Shown here piece after piece: positions 47,762 to 56,287 of a DNA stretch of 64,000 nt (position 1 is the first letter of the stretch; each line of letters begins with the position of its first letter). The notes under the pieces were generated by a model that saw nothing but the letters and a program-made list of their open reading frames with translations, did no database searches and was not told the DNA's origin. The stretch spans positions 546,969 to 610,968 of the forward strand of contig NZ_JAHCDA010000003.1 in the NCBI RefSeq assembly GCF_018413645.1, written 5' to 3'. The translations under genes were made by a program, and so were the position numbers. Source of the stretch: Roseococcus pinisoli. Its GTDB lineage: Bacteria; Pseudomonadota; Alphaproteobacteria; Acetobacterales; Acetobacteraceae.

Positions 47762-49852
47762 TCATCCGGCCGCCAGGATCGCCACGGCGTCGAGCTTGTC
47801 GAAGAGGCGCAGCAGCACGCGTGCGGCCATGCCCCTTGGTGTCGTGAGGTCCGGGTCGCGCTGGAGAAGCAGCTCCGCATCCTTCGCGCCCATCTCGATG
47901 AGCTCCCGCTGGCGGCGCTCGGCGGCCGAGTCCTCCTCGCCGCGCAGGCCGAGCTTGAAGAGGGCCTGACCCGCCTGGCGGGTGCCCAGCGCCTCGCCGC
48001 CGCCGCGGAGGCGGAGGTCCTCCTCGGCGATGACGAAGCCGTCCTCGGTGTCGCGCAGGATCAGGAGGCGCTCCTTCTCCCGCTCGGACAGATGCTCGGA
48101 ATGGACCAGCAGGCAGGAGGAGGGCTTTTCCCCGCGCCCGACGCGGCCGCGCAGCTGGTGCAGGGCGGAAAGCCCGAAGCGCTCGGCCTGCTCGATCAGG
48201 ATGATGGTGGCCTCGGGCACGTCCACGCCCACCTCGATGACGGTGGTCGCGACCAGGATCTGCGTCCGGCCGGTGGCGAAGTCGGAGAGCGCGGCCTCGC
48301 GCACTTCCACCTCCAGCTCCCCATGGGCGAGGCCGACCTTGCCGGGGAAGCGCTCGGAGAGTTCGGCGAAGCGGGTCTCGGCGGCGATGCTGTCGTCGTG
48401 GTCGCCGCCGGTGATGGCGCGGACGACCCAATAGGCGCGCTCGCCGCGCTCCAGCGCCGCGGCCATGCGGGCTGTGATCTCCTCCAGCCTTGCGCCGCTG
48501 GCGAGGCGGGTGGCGATGGGCTGCCGTCCCGCCGGCTTCTGCGAGATGCGGCTGACCTGCATCTCGCCCCATTGGGTCAGCTGGAGCGTGCGGGGGATGG
48601 GCGTCGCGGTCATGACCAGCATGTCCACGTCGGCGCCCTTGCGCGCGAGCTCCAGCCGCTGGGCCACGCCGAAGCGATGCTGCTCGTCCACCACCGCGAG
48701 GCCGAGGTCCTCGAAATCCACCGCCTCCTGGAACAGGGCATGGGTGCCGACCACGATGGGCAGCGAGCCGTCCGCCAGGGCCGCCAGCACGCGCCGCCGC
48801 TCGGCGCCCTTTACGCTGCCGGCCAGCAGCGCCACCGGCACCGGGCAGAGCTTCTGCAGCGTCCGCGCATGCTGGCGGGCGAGGATTTCGGTCGGCGCCA
48901 TCAGCGCGGCCTGGGCGCCGGCCTCGACGGCCTGGAGCATGGCCAGCACCGCCACCAGCGTCTTGCCCGAGCCCACATCACCCTGGAGCAGCCGCAGCAT
49001 GCGGTGGGGCGCGGAAAGGTCGGCCTCGATCTCGGCGACGGCGCGGGCCTGGTCGGTGGTGGGGGGAAAGCCGAAGGCGGCAAGGGCCTGGTGCCGCAGG
49101 CTGCCGTCGCCGCTCAGTGCGCGGCCGGGCGCATCCCGTCGGCGTCGGCGCAGCAGGCCGAGCGCGATCTGCCCGGCCAGGATCTCGTCATAGGCCAGCC
49201 TTTCCCACGGCTTTGCCGTCGTCCGGGTGACGGGGGCGTGCAGCGCGCGCAGGGCTTCGGCGAAGGGGGGCCATTGCTCCCGCCGCATCAGCGGCGCGTC
49301 GTGCCATTCCGGAAGGTCGGGAAGTCGCTCCAGGGCAGCCTTCATGGCCGGTGCCATATGGCCGCGATGAAGGCCCTCGGTCAGCGTCCAGACGGCCTCC
49401 AGCAAGGGCAGGGCCTCTTCGGTCGCCGCCACGTCGGGGCTGATGCAGGACCAGGCCTCGCCCTCGGGCCGGATGCGGCCGGAGATGAAGCGGCTTTCGC
49501 CCCGGGGCAGCAGCCGCTCGATCCAGCCGAGGTTGGACTGCATGAAGCGCAGCGTGACCTCTTCCCCCGTCCGCACCTCGATGTAGCGGCGGGAGGCGCG
49601 GCTCATGGCCGAGCGGAAGGAAAGGGGCGTCACCTGCAGAACCGAATCGACATCCGCCGCCGCCTCGGAGGGGTGGGCGATGCGCCGGCGCTCGGCCACG
49701 CGGTCGGGCAGGTGGAAAAGAAGGTCGAGCACGCGCGGGCCGCCGCAGGCCTTTTCCAGCAGCAGCGCCCGCTTGGGGCCGACGCCGGGAAGGGAATGCA
49801 GGGGTTCGAAGAGCCCTCCGAGGAGGCCCGAGAGGCTGACAGTCTGGCTCAC
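47762..49852 (-). CDS. recG: ATP-dependent DNA helicase RecG
   Basis: A 696-residue superfamily 2 helicase that remodels stalled replication forks and branched DNA. The N-terminal wedge domain has LHSLPGVGPKRALLLEKA near residue 18. Helicase motifs follow: Walker A GDVGSGKT near residue 294, DEQHRFG near residue 388, TATPIPRTL and the C-terminal LRGRVGRGEKPS. GTG 49852 lies only 10 bases from the ATG of the divergent sdhE. All helicase motifs are intact. Confidence 0.97.
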   Translation of the reverse strand: MSQTVSLSGLLGGLFEPLHSLPGVGPKRALLLEKACGGPRVLDLLFHLPDRVAERRRIAHPSEAAADVDSVLQVTPLSFRSAMSRASRRYIEVRTGEEVTLRFMQSNLGWIERLLPRGESRFISGRIRPEGEAWSCISPDVAATEEALPLLEAVWTLTEGLHRGHMAPAMKAALERLPDLPEWHDAPLMRREQWPPFAEALRALHAPVTRTTAKPWERLAYDEILAGQIALGLLRRRRRDAPGRALSGDGSLRHQALAAFGFPPTTDQARAVAEIEADLSAPHRMLRLLQGDVGSGKTLVAVLAMLQAVEAGAQAALMAPTEILARQHARTLQKLCPVPVALLAGSVKGAERRRVLAALADGSLPIVVGTHALFQEAVDFEDLGLAVVDEQHRFGVAQRLELARKGADVDMLVMTATPIPRTLQLTQWGEMQVSRISQKPAGRQPIATRLASGARLEEITARMAAALERGERAYWVVRAITGGDHDDSIAAETRFAELSERFPGKVGLAHGELEVEVREAALSDFATGRTQILVATTVIEVGVDVPEATIILIEQAERFGLSALHQLRGRVGRGEKPSSCLLVHSEHLSEREKERLLILRDTEDGFVIAEEDLRLRGGGEALGTRQAGQALFKLGLRGEEDSAAERRQRELIEMGAKDAELLLQRDPDLTTPRGMAARVLLRLFDKLDAVAILAAG

Positions 49853-49862
49853 GCGGGCCTAT

Positions 49863-50189
49863 ATGCCACTCGTGACGAGTCCTGACGAAACCCCCCTTGA
49901 GTCCCCTGGGCTTCCGCCCCGCCAGCGCCGGATGCTGTTCCGGGCCCTGCATCGCGGCACCAAGGAGTGCGATCTGATGCTGGGCGGCTTCGTAAGCCAG
50001 CACATTGCCGGAATGTCCGAGTCGGAACTGGCAGAGCTGGAGCTGATCCTGGAGATGCCCGACGTGGACCTCACGGACTGGCTCTCGGGCCGCCAGCCGT
50101 TGCCGCAGGAGGCGAGGGGGCCGCTGATGGATCGCCTCATGGCCGCGGTGGCCCGCCCCGGATCGGGCCTGCCGGACCATCTGCGATGA
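49863..50189 (+). CDS. sdhE: Succinate dehydrogenase assembly factor 2 (FAD assembly factor)
   Basis: A 108-residue SdhE/SDHAF2-family protein that helps attach FAD covalently to the succinate dehydrogenase flavoprotein. The family motif is HRGTKECDLMLGGFV (RGxxE) near residue 33; ELAELELILEMPDVDLTDWL follows. ATG 49863 or GTG 49872 may start it; both leave little room for a ribosome site since recG starts 10 bases away on the other strand. Its stop overlaps the ATG of mfd (ATGA). recG-sdhE-mfd order is usual in alphaproteobacteria. Confidence 0.9.
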   Translation: MPLVTSPDETPLESPGLPPRQRRMLFRALHRGTKECDLMLGGFVSQHIAGMSESELAELELILEMPDVDLTDWLSGRQPLPQEARGPLMDRLMAAVARPGSGLPDHLR

Positions 50190-53100
50190 GTGGGGGAGGG
50201 GCTCCCGCCGGCCTCGACGTCTATGGCGCCCCCGAGGGCTACGACGCGCTCCTCCTGCGCCAGCGCCGGGTCGAGAGCCAGGAGCCGGTTATCCATGTCT
50301 GCCGGGACGATGCGCGCATGGCCCGGCTCGCCGACGCGCTCGGCTTCTTCATGCCCGAGGCCGAGATCCTGCGCCTGCCGGCCTGGGACTGCCTGCCCTA
50401 TGACCGCGTTTCCCCCAATCCCGAGCTGGTGGCCGAGCGTGTCGCGACCCTCGCCGAGCTGACCACCAAAGCCACCAAGCCGCGCATCGTGCTGACCACG
50501 GTGAACGCGCTGGTCCAGAAGGTGCCGCCGCGCGAGGCCTTCCAGGGATCGGCGCTGCTGCTGCGCAAGGGCGGGCGGGCCGAGATCGAGGAGGTTACGC
50601 GCTTCCTGGATTCCAACGGCTACAACCGCACCGGCACCGTGATGGAGCCCGGCGAATACGCCGTGCGCGGCGGCATCCTGGACCTCTTTCCCTCCGGCGA
50701 GAGCGAACCGGTGCGCCTGGACCTCTTCGGTGACGAGATCGAGAGCATCCGCCGGCTCGACACGGGAACCCAGCGCAGCGGCGCCGCGCTCGACCGGCTG
50801 ACCCTGCGCCCGGTGGGGGAGGTTTTTCTCGATCCGCCCTCCATCGAGCGCTTCCGGGCGCAGTACCGCGAGCTCTTCGGCAATGCCGCCGCCGAGGACC
50901 CGCTCTACGTCTCCATCAGCGCGGGGCGGCGGCATCCGGGCATGGAGCACTGGGCCGGTCTCTTCCATGATCACATGGAGACGCTGCTCGACTACCTGCC
51001 CGGCGCCTCGGTCAGCCTCGACGCCCAGGCGCAGGACGCGCTTTCCGCCCGCCTCGAGATGATCGAGGACCATTACGAGGCCAGGCGCATCCCCGCGCGG
51101 ATCAGCGAGGGCGAGGTGCCCTACCGGCCGGCGCCGCCGAAGGTGCTCTACCTGGATCAGGCCGGCTGGGACCGCATGCTCGCCGGCGGCAAGCGGCTCA
51201 ATTTCTCGCCCTTCCACAAGCCCGACGGCGCGCCCGGCTATGATGCCGGCGGCCGCGCCGGCCGGCTCTTCACCGAGATCCGACAGGCGGGCGAAAACCT
51301 CTTCTCCGCCTATGGTGCCCATGCCGAGACCGAGCGCGGCCGTGGCCGGCAGCCCATGCTGGCCGCCTGGACGCGCGGCTCGCGCGAGCGGCTGGTGACG
51401 CTGCTGCGGGAGAACCGCGTCGCGGCCGAGCCCGTCGAGGATTTCTACGCCTTCCAGAAGCTGAAGCCCGGCACGGTCGGCGTCGGCATCCTGGGGCTGG
51501 AGCGCGGCTTCTCCGCCGAGCACCTCTCCATCACCGCCGAACAGGACCTGCTGGGCGAGCGCATCGCCCGGCCGCCCCGCCGCAAGAAGCGCGCGGACCA
51601 GTTCATTGCCGACGCCACCCAGATCGAGGTGGGCGACCTGCTGGTCCATCAGGACCACGGCATCGGGCGCTATGACGGCCTCGCCACCATCGAGGTCAGC
51701 GGCGCGCCGCATGACTGCCTGCGGATGATCTATGACGGCGGCGACAAGCTCTTCGTCCCCGTCGAGAATATCGAGATACTTTCCCGGTTTGGCAGCGAGA
51801 CGGCGGGGGTCGCGCTCGACAAGCTGGGCGGCGCCTCCTGGCAGGCGCGCAAGTCCAAGGCCAAGCAACGCATCGCCGACATGGCGGCGGCGCTGATCCG
51901 CATCGCGGCCGAGCGGCACACCCGCGAGGCGCCCATCATGGCGCCGCAGGAAGGCACCTGGGACGAGTTCTGCGCCCGCTTCCCCTATGCCGAGACCGAG
52001 GACCAGGCGCGCGCCATCGCCGACGTGCTGGAGGACCTTGCGGCCGGCAAGCCGATGGACCGCCTCATCTGCGGCGATGTGGGCTTCGGCAAGACGGAGG
52101 TGGCGCTCCGCGCCGCCTTCACCGTGGCCATGGCCGGGGTCCAGGTGGCCGTGGTGGTTCCCACGACGTTGCTTGCCCGCCAGCACCACCGCACCTTCAC
52201 CGCGCGCTTCGCCGGCATGCCGGTGCGCGTCGCGCAGCTCAGCCGCATGGTGACGGGCAAGGAGGCGGCCGCCGTGAAGGCGGGCATCGCCGACGGGTCC
52301 ATCGACATCGTGGTCGGCACCCATGCGCTGTTGGGCAAGACGATCCAGTTCGCCGATCTCGGCCTCGTCATCGTCGACGAGGAGCAGCACTTCGGCGTGA
52401 AGCACAAGGAGCGCCTGAAGGAGCTCCAGGCCGGCGTCCATGTGCTGACGCTGACCGCAACCCCCATTCCGCGCACCCTGCAGCTGGCGCTCTCCGGCGT
52501 GCGGGAGATGAGCGTGATCGCGACCCCGCCGGTGGACCGCCTGGCCGTGCGCACCTTCATCATGCCCTGGGACAGCCTCGTCCTGCGCGAGGCCGTGCAG
52601 CGCGAGCGCTTCCGCGGCGGCCAGATCTTCTGCGTCGTGCCCCGCATCGAGGACATGCAGCGCATGTCCGAGCGCCTCGCGGAGATCGCGCCCGAGGCCC
52701 GTGTCGTCCAGGCCCATGGCCGCCTGGCGCCGACCGAGCTCGAGCAGGTCATGACCGAATTCGGCGACGGCAAGTACGACATCCTGCTGGCGACCAACAT
52801 CGTCGAGAGCGGGCTGGACATGCCGGCGGTGAACACGCTGTTCATCCACCGCGCCGACATGTTCGGCCTCGGCCAGCTCTACCAGCTGCGCGGCCGCGTG
52901 GGCCGCGGCAAGCAGCGCGGCTATGCCTATCTGACCTGGCCGCCGCACCATCGCCTCTCGCCCACGGCGCAGAAGCGGCTGGAGGTGATGCAGACGCTGG
53001 ACAATCTCGGCGCCGGCTTCACGCTGGCGAGCCACGACCTCGACATCCGCGGCGCGGGCAACCTGCTGGGCGAGGAGCAGTCGGGCCAGATCCGCGAAGT

Positions 53101-53647
53101 CGGCATCGAGCTCTACCAGGAGATGCTGGAGGAGGCCGTCGCCGACCTGCGCGCCGGCTCCCGCAAGCATCGCGAGAGCGAGGGCAACTTCACCCCGCAG
53201 ATCAACCTCGGCCTGCCGGTGCTGATCCCCGAGGCCTATGTGCAGGAGCTACCCGTGCGGCTCGGCCTGTACCGGCGCATCGGCGCGCTGGTGACCGATG
53301 CCGAGGTCGAGGCGATCGCCGCCGAACTGGCGGACCGCTTCGGCCCCATCCCGGTGGAGGTCGAGAATCTGCTCCAGGTCGTGGCGCTGAAGCTGCAATG
53401 CCGCGCGGCGGGGGTCGAGAAGGTGGATGCGGGGCCGAAGGGCGTGGTGGTGGCCTTCCACAAGAACCGCTTCGCCAATCCGGCCGGTCTGGTGGCCTGG
53501 GTGTCGAGCCAGAAGGGCCTCGTCAGCCTGCGCCCCGACCACAAGCTGGCCCTGCTGCGGGAACTGCCCTTCGAGGCGCGCGTGAAGGCGGCGCGAGGGC
53601 TCGTGGCGAAGCTGCTGGAAGTGGCGCTGCAGGCGCAGGCGGCCTGA
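50186..53647 (+). CDS. mfd: Transcription-repair coupling factor
   Basis: A 1153-residue translocase that pushes stalled RNA polymerase off lesions and recruits UvrA. The N-terminal UvrB-like part has RLPAWDCLPYDRVSPNPEL near residue 65. The polymerase-interacting RID domain has EVGDLLVHQDHGIGRY near residue 485. The RecG-like motor carries Walker A GDVGFGKTE near residue 630 and DEEQHFG near residue 730, then LRGRVGRGKQRGYAYL, and a C-terminal D7 domain ends the protein. ATG 50186 overlaps the sdhE stop. Confidence 0.97.
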   Translation: MSGGGAPAGLDVYGAPEGYDALLLRQRRVESQEPVIHVCRDDARMARLADALGFFMPEAEILRLPAWDCLPYDRVSPNPELVAERVATLAELTTKATKPRIVLTTVNALVQKVPPREAFQGSALLLRKGGRAEIEEVTRFLDSNGYNRTGTVMEPGEYAVRGGILDLFPSGESEPVRLDLFGDEIESIRRLDTGTQRSGAALDRLTLRPVGEVFLDPPSIERFRAQYRELFGNAAAEDPLYVSISAGRRHPGMEHWAGLFHDHMETLLDYLPGASVSLDAQAQDALSARLEMIEDHYEARRIPARISEGEVPYRPAPPKVLYLDQAGWDRMLAGGKRLNFSPFHKPDGAPGYDAGGRAGRLFTEIRQAGENLFSAYGAHAETERGRGRQPMLAAWTRGSRERLVTLLRENRVAAEPVEDFYAFQKLKPGTVGVGILGLERGFSAEHLSITAEQDLLGERIARPPRRKKRADQFIADATQIEVGDLLVHQDHGIGRYDGLATIEVSGAPHDCLRMIYDGGDKLFVPVENIEILSRFGSETAGVALDKLGGASWQARKSKAKQRIADMAAALIRIAAERHTREAPIMAPQEGTWDEFCARFPYAETEDQARAIADVLEDLAAGKPMDRLICGDVGFGKTEVALRAAFTVAMAGVQVAVVVPTTLLARQHHRTFTARFAGMPVRVAQLSRMVTGKEAAAVKAGIADGSIDIVVGTHALLGKTIQFADLGLVIVDEEQHFGVKHKERLKELQAGVHVLTLTATPIPRTLQLALSGVREMSVIATPPVDRLAVRTFIMPWDSLVLREAVQRERFRGGQIFCVVPRIEDMQRMSERLAEIAPEARVVQAHGRLAPTELEQVMTEFGDGKYDILLATNIVESGLDMPAVNTLFIHRADMFGLGQLYQLRGRVGRGKQRGYAYLTWPPHHRLSPTAQKRLEVMQTLDNLGAGFTLASHDLDIRGAGNLLGEEQSGQIREVGIELYQEMLEEAVADLRAGSRKHRESEGNFTPQINLGLPVLIPEAYVQELPVRLGLYRRIGALVTDAEVEAIAAELADRFGPIPVEVENLLQVVALKLQCRAAGVEKVDAGPKGVVVAFHKNRFANPAGLVAWVSSQKGLVSLRPDHKLALLRELPFEARVKAARGLVAKLLEVALQAQAA

Positions 53648-53663
53648 AGGGGAAACCTGAGGG

Positions 53664-53684
53664 GGGAGGGCGGCCAGCCCTCCC
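53664..53684. terminator. Hairpin between convergent mfd and lipid A deacylase genes
   Basis: GGGAGGGC (53664-53671), loop GGCCA, GCCCTCCC (53677-53684): a perfect 8-bp stem in the 43-base gap between two stop codons. No T-run follows on either strand, so it is a modest terminator candidate for both. Confidence 0.5.
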
Positions 53685-53690
53685 GATCGA

Positions 53691-54374
53691 TCAGAACCCG
53701 ACGCCGAAGCGCAGGCCGAGGGTATTCAGCCCCTGGTTCTCGCGGGCCAGGCCGGCATTCGACATGTGGTCGAGGAACAGCGACACCGAGTAGCGCGGCG
53801 TGAACTGGTAGCCGATCTCCCCGCCCACGCGGAACAGCAGGCTGCTGCCGAGGGATTTCCGGTCGGCCACATGGCTGTAGCGCAGCCCGTCATGCACCGC
53901 GCCGCCGCCGAAGAAGTCGAAGCGGATGGCGTCGCCGCGACGGAAGACGTCGCGGGCGATGGGCACGCTCCAGGTCAGGCCGAAATAGCCGGAGCTGGTA
54001 TTGCCCGAGGTATTGGCCGTGAAGCCCAGATGCGGGCGCGGCGTGGCCAGCCAGCGCCAGCCGGGCGAGAGGCCCTCGCCCCAGCTGCGCGGCACGGGGG
54101 TCACGAAAAGCAGCTCGCCGTTGATGTCGAGCCCGGATTCACGGCCGTTGAGGAAGGACGGATCATGCCAGGTCAGCCCTCCGCGCAGCTCGCTGAGCCA
54201 GGTCTCCACTGTCAGGCCCGCATGCATTCGCGGCAGGACCTCCTGCGACCGGGCCATCGCCGGACTCAGGGCCAGGAAGGTGACGAGGGAAAGACGGGAG
54301 GCCCAGCGCCAGGCGGCGGGAGGGAAGGCAGGAAGGGGAAAACCCACGCTGAACTCCCGGACAAATCGAGGCAT
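53691..54374 (-). CDS. pagL: PagL-like acyloxyacyl hydrolase (lipid A 3-O-deacylase)
   Basis: A 227-residue outer-membrane beta-barrel enzyme that removes the 3-O acyl chain of lipid A, softening innate immune recognition or changing membrane stability. The catalytic C-terminal strand FLDHMSNAGLARENQGLN has the His and Ser of the PagL site, and the protein ends GLRFGVGF with a terminal Phe. A hydrophobic signal segment (LSLVTFLALSPAMA) precedes. ATG 54374 is chosen; TTG 54422 or the Val codon for SVGF are alternatives. The gene stands alone. Confidence 0.85.
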   Translation of the reverse strand: MPRFVREFSVGFPLPAFPPAAWRWASRLSLVTFLALSPAMARSQEVLPRMHAGLTVETWLSELRGGLTWHDPSFLNGRESGLDINGELLFVTPVPRSWGEGLSPGWRWLATPRPHLGFTANTSGNTSSGYFGLTWSVPIARDVFRRGDAIRFDFFGGGAVHDGLRYSHVADRKSLGSSLLFRVGGEIGYQFTPRYSVSLFLDHMSNAGLARENQGLNTLGLRFGVGF

Positions 54375-54466
54375 TGAGGAGGTTGATAGGCATGCATTTG
54401 ATGCCAGGGACTTATCCTGCAATGTTTCGCGTCCGCGCCGCCGTAACTATTTGTGAGGCGGGCCTT

Positions 54467-55123
54467 TCAGAAGGCGAGGGCGACCTCGATGAGCCGCTCC
54501 AGCACCTCGGGCTCCTGCGCCCCGGCGATGGCATGCTCGCCATTGACCAGGAAGCACGGCACCCCGTTGATCCCGAGCCGATGGGCGCGGAGGTTCTCCA
54601 GGTGCACCCACTCCATCTCGCCCGGCCCGGCCAGGAAGCGCAGCGCGGCATCGGCGTCGAAGCCCTGCTCGCCGGCCAGCATGGCGAGGGTGGGGTGGTG
54701 GCCGATATCCAGCCCGTCGCAGAAATAGGCGGAGAAGATCCGCTCCACGAGCAGGTCGACATTGTCCTGGCGGGAAGCCCAGCGCAGCAGCCGGTGGCCG
54801 TCGAGGCTCGCCGGGATGCGGCGGACCAGGTCGAAGCGGAAGTTGATCCCCTCTGCCCGGCCGAGATCGGTGATGGTGCCGTGCAGGCGGCGCGCCCGAT
54901 CCTCGCCGCCGAACTTCCGGGTCAGCCAGTCCTGCCGGGGAATCCCGCCGGGGGCGATCTCCGGGTTCAGCAGGAAGGGGCGCCACTGCAGTTCGGGCTG
55001 GATGTCGTGCCGCCCCGCCAGGACGCGCATCAGCCGCCGGATGCCGAGGTAGCACCAGGGGCAGACGAGGTCGAAGACGACCTCGATGGGCAGTCGCGGC
55101 CGGGGTGGGGCGAGGACGTTCAC
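54467..55123 (-). CDS. DsbA family oxidoreductase (FrnE-like)
   Basis: A 218-residue thioredoxin-fold protein of the FrnE/HCCA-isomerase group. The redox motif CPWC (residues 21-24) lies in VFDLVCPWCYLGIRRL; the cis-Pro region is GINGVPCFLVNGEHAIAGAQ near residue 180, so a second Cys sits beside the cis-Pro. GTG 55123 gives the family length; no signal peptide precedes it, so it is cytoplasmic. It may act as a disulfide reductase/isomerase. It is divergent from the AI-2E family gene, with about 40 bases between. Confidence 0.87.
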   Translation of the reverse strand: MNVLAPPRPRLPIEVVFDLVCPWCYLGIRRLMRVLAGRHDIQPELQWRPFLLNPEIAPGGIPRQDWLTRKFGGEDRARRLHGTITDLGRAEGINFRFDLVRRIPASLDGHRLLRWASRQDNVDLLVERIFSAYFCDGLDIGHHPTLAMLAGEQGFDADAALRFLAGPGEMEWVHLENLRAHRLGINGVPCFLVNGEHAIAGAQEPEVLERLIEVALAF

Positions 55124-55166
55124 ATGCGCATTGTAGCGCAAGCTCGTTCCGGGCAAAGAGTCTGTG

Positions 55167-56243
55167 ATGGAATCCAAAGAACAGCTGGCGCGGCTGGTCG
55201 CCCTCGTTGCTGCGGCGGCCCTCGCGGCCGGCTGCTTCTTCGTGCTGAAGCCTTTCCTGTCGTCCCTCCTCTGGGCGATCATCCTGGTCTTCTGCACCTG
55301 GCCGGCCTACCGCCTGCTGACCGACCGCCTGAAGCTCGGCCCCAACACGGCCGCCGTGGTCATGGTGGTCGCCGAATTCCTTGTGATCGGCCTGCCCCTC
55401 GTCTTCGCGACGCCGACGAGCCGCGAGGATATCGACGGTATCCGCAACTGGATCGAGCGCCTCTTCACCGACGGGCTGCCGGACCTGTCGGGCGTCTTCC
55501 ACGCCATCCCCTTCGTGGGCGAGTACCTGAACAACTGGTGGACCGCCCTGGCCGGCGATACTTCCAGGTTCGTCGGGCTCTTCCGGCCCTATGCGGGGAC
55601 GATCGCGCAGGCGGCGCTGGGCGTGCTTCTCACCGTGCTCTCGGGCATCGCGGAGATGCTGATCGCCATCCTGCTCGCCTTCTTCTTCTATCGGGACGGC
55701 GCGGCCATCGCGAAACACGCCTATGCCCTGCTGGAGCGGGTGGCGGGCGAACGGGCCCGGCCGCTCTGGGACCTCACGGGCAATGTGACGCGGGGCGTGG
55801 TCTACGGGCTGCTGGGTACCGCGGTTGTGCAGGGCTTCATGACCTTCATCGGCCTCTGGATCTCCGGCGTGCCGCAGCCGGTGCTGCTGGGCGTGATCGC
55901 CGGCGTCATCTCGATCCTGCCGGTGGGCGCGCCGCTGGTCTGGCTGCCGGCCGCCATCTGGCTGATGGCCTCGGGCAGCATCGGCTGGGGCATCTTCATG
56001 CTGGTCTACGGCGCGGCCGGCATCTCGTCCGTCGATAACTTCATCCGCCCCTGGCTGATCGCCCGCGGCGCCGATCTTCCACTGCTGCTGACCATCCTGG
56101 GCGCGCTGGGCGGCGTCTTCGCCTTCGGTTTCCTGGGACTGTTCCTGGGGCCCGTCCTGCTCGCGCTCGGCTACACGCTCATCAAGGATTGGGCGATCGG
56201 CCATCGCGAGAATCCTTCCACGGAGCCTCCACAGCCCGTATAG
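55167..56243 (+). CDS. AI-2E family transporter (PerM-like permease)
   Basis: A 358-residue membrane protein with about eight helices. It starts LARLVALVAAAALAAGCFFVL and has the family's GTAVVQGFMTFIGLWISGVP segment near residue 218 and a late VDNFIRPWLIARGADLPLLL, which is the best-known conserved stretch. The proven member (TqsA) exports autoinducer-2, but many homologues serve other functions. ATG 55167 or GTG 55164 may start it. It ends 44 bases before the Dpp-like binding-protein gene and could be transcribed with it. Confidence 0.85.
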   Translation: MESKEQLARLVALVAAAALAAGCFFVLKPFLSSLLWAIILVFCTWPAYRLLTDRLKLGPNTAAVVMVVAEFLVIGLPLVFATPTSREDIDGIRNWIERLFTDGLPDLSGVFHAIPFVGEYLNNWWTALAGDTSRFVGLFRPYAGTIAQAALGVLLTVLSGIAEMLIAILLAFFFYRDGAAIAKHAYALLERVAGERARPLWDLTGNVTRGVVYGLLGTAVVQGFMTFIGLWISGVPQPVLLGVIAGVISILPVGAPLVWLPAAIWLMASGSIGWGIFMLVYGAAGISSVDNFIRPWLIARGADLPLLLTILGALGGVFAFGFLGLFLGPVLLALGYTLIKDWAIGHRENPSTEPPQPV

Positions 56244-56287
56244 CGGAAGAAGCCGGGCAACGATCCCGGGCAGGGGGACGAAAAGGA

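Noticed and set aside
49859-53170. Long minus-strand open frame opposite mfd and sdhE
   Set aside because: Low-complexity composition with no domain signs; mfd on the plus strand has all helicase motifs.
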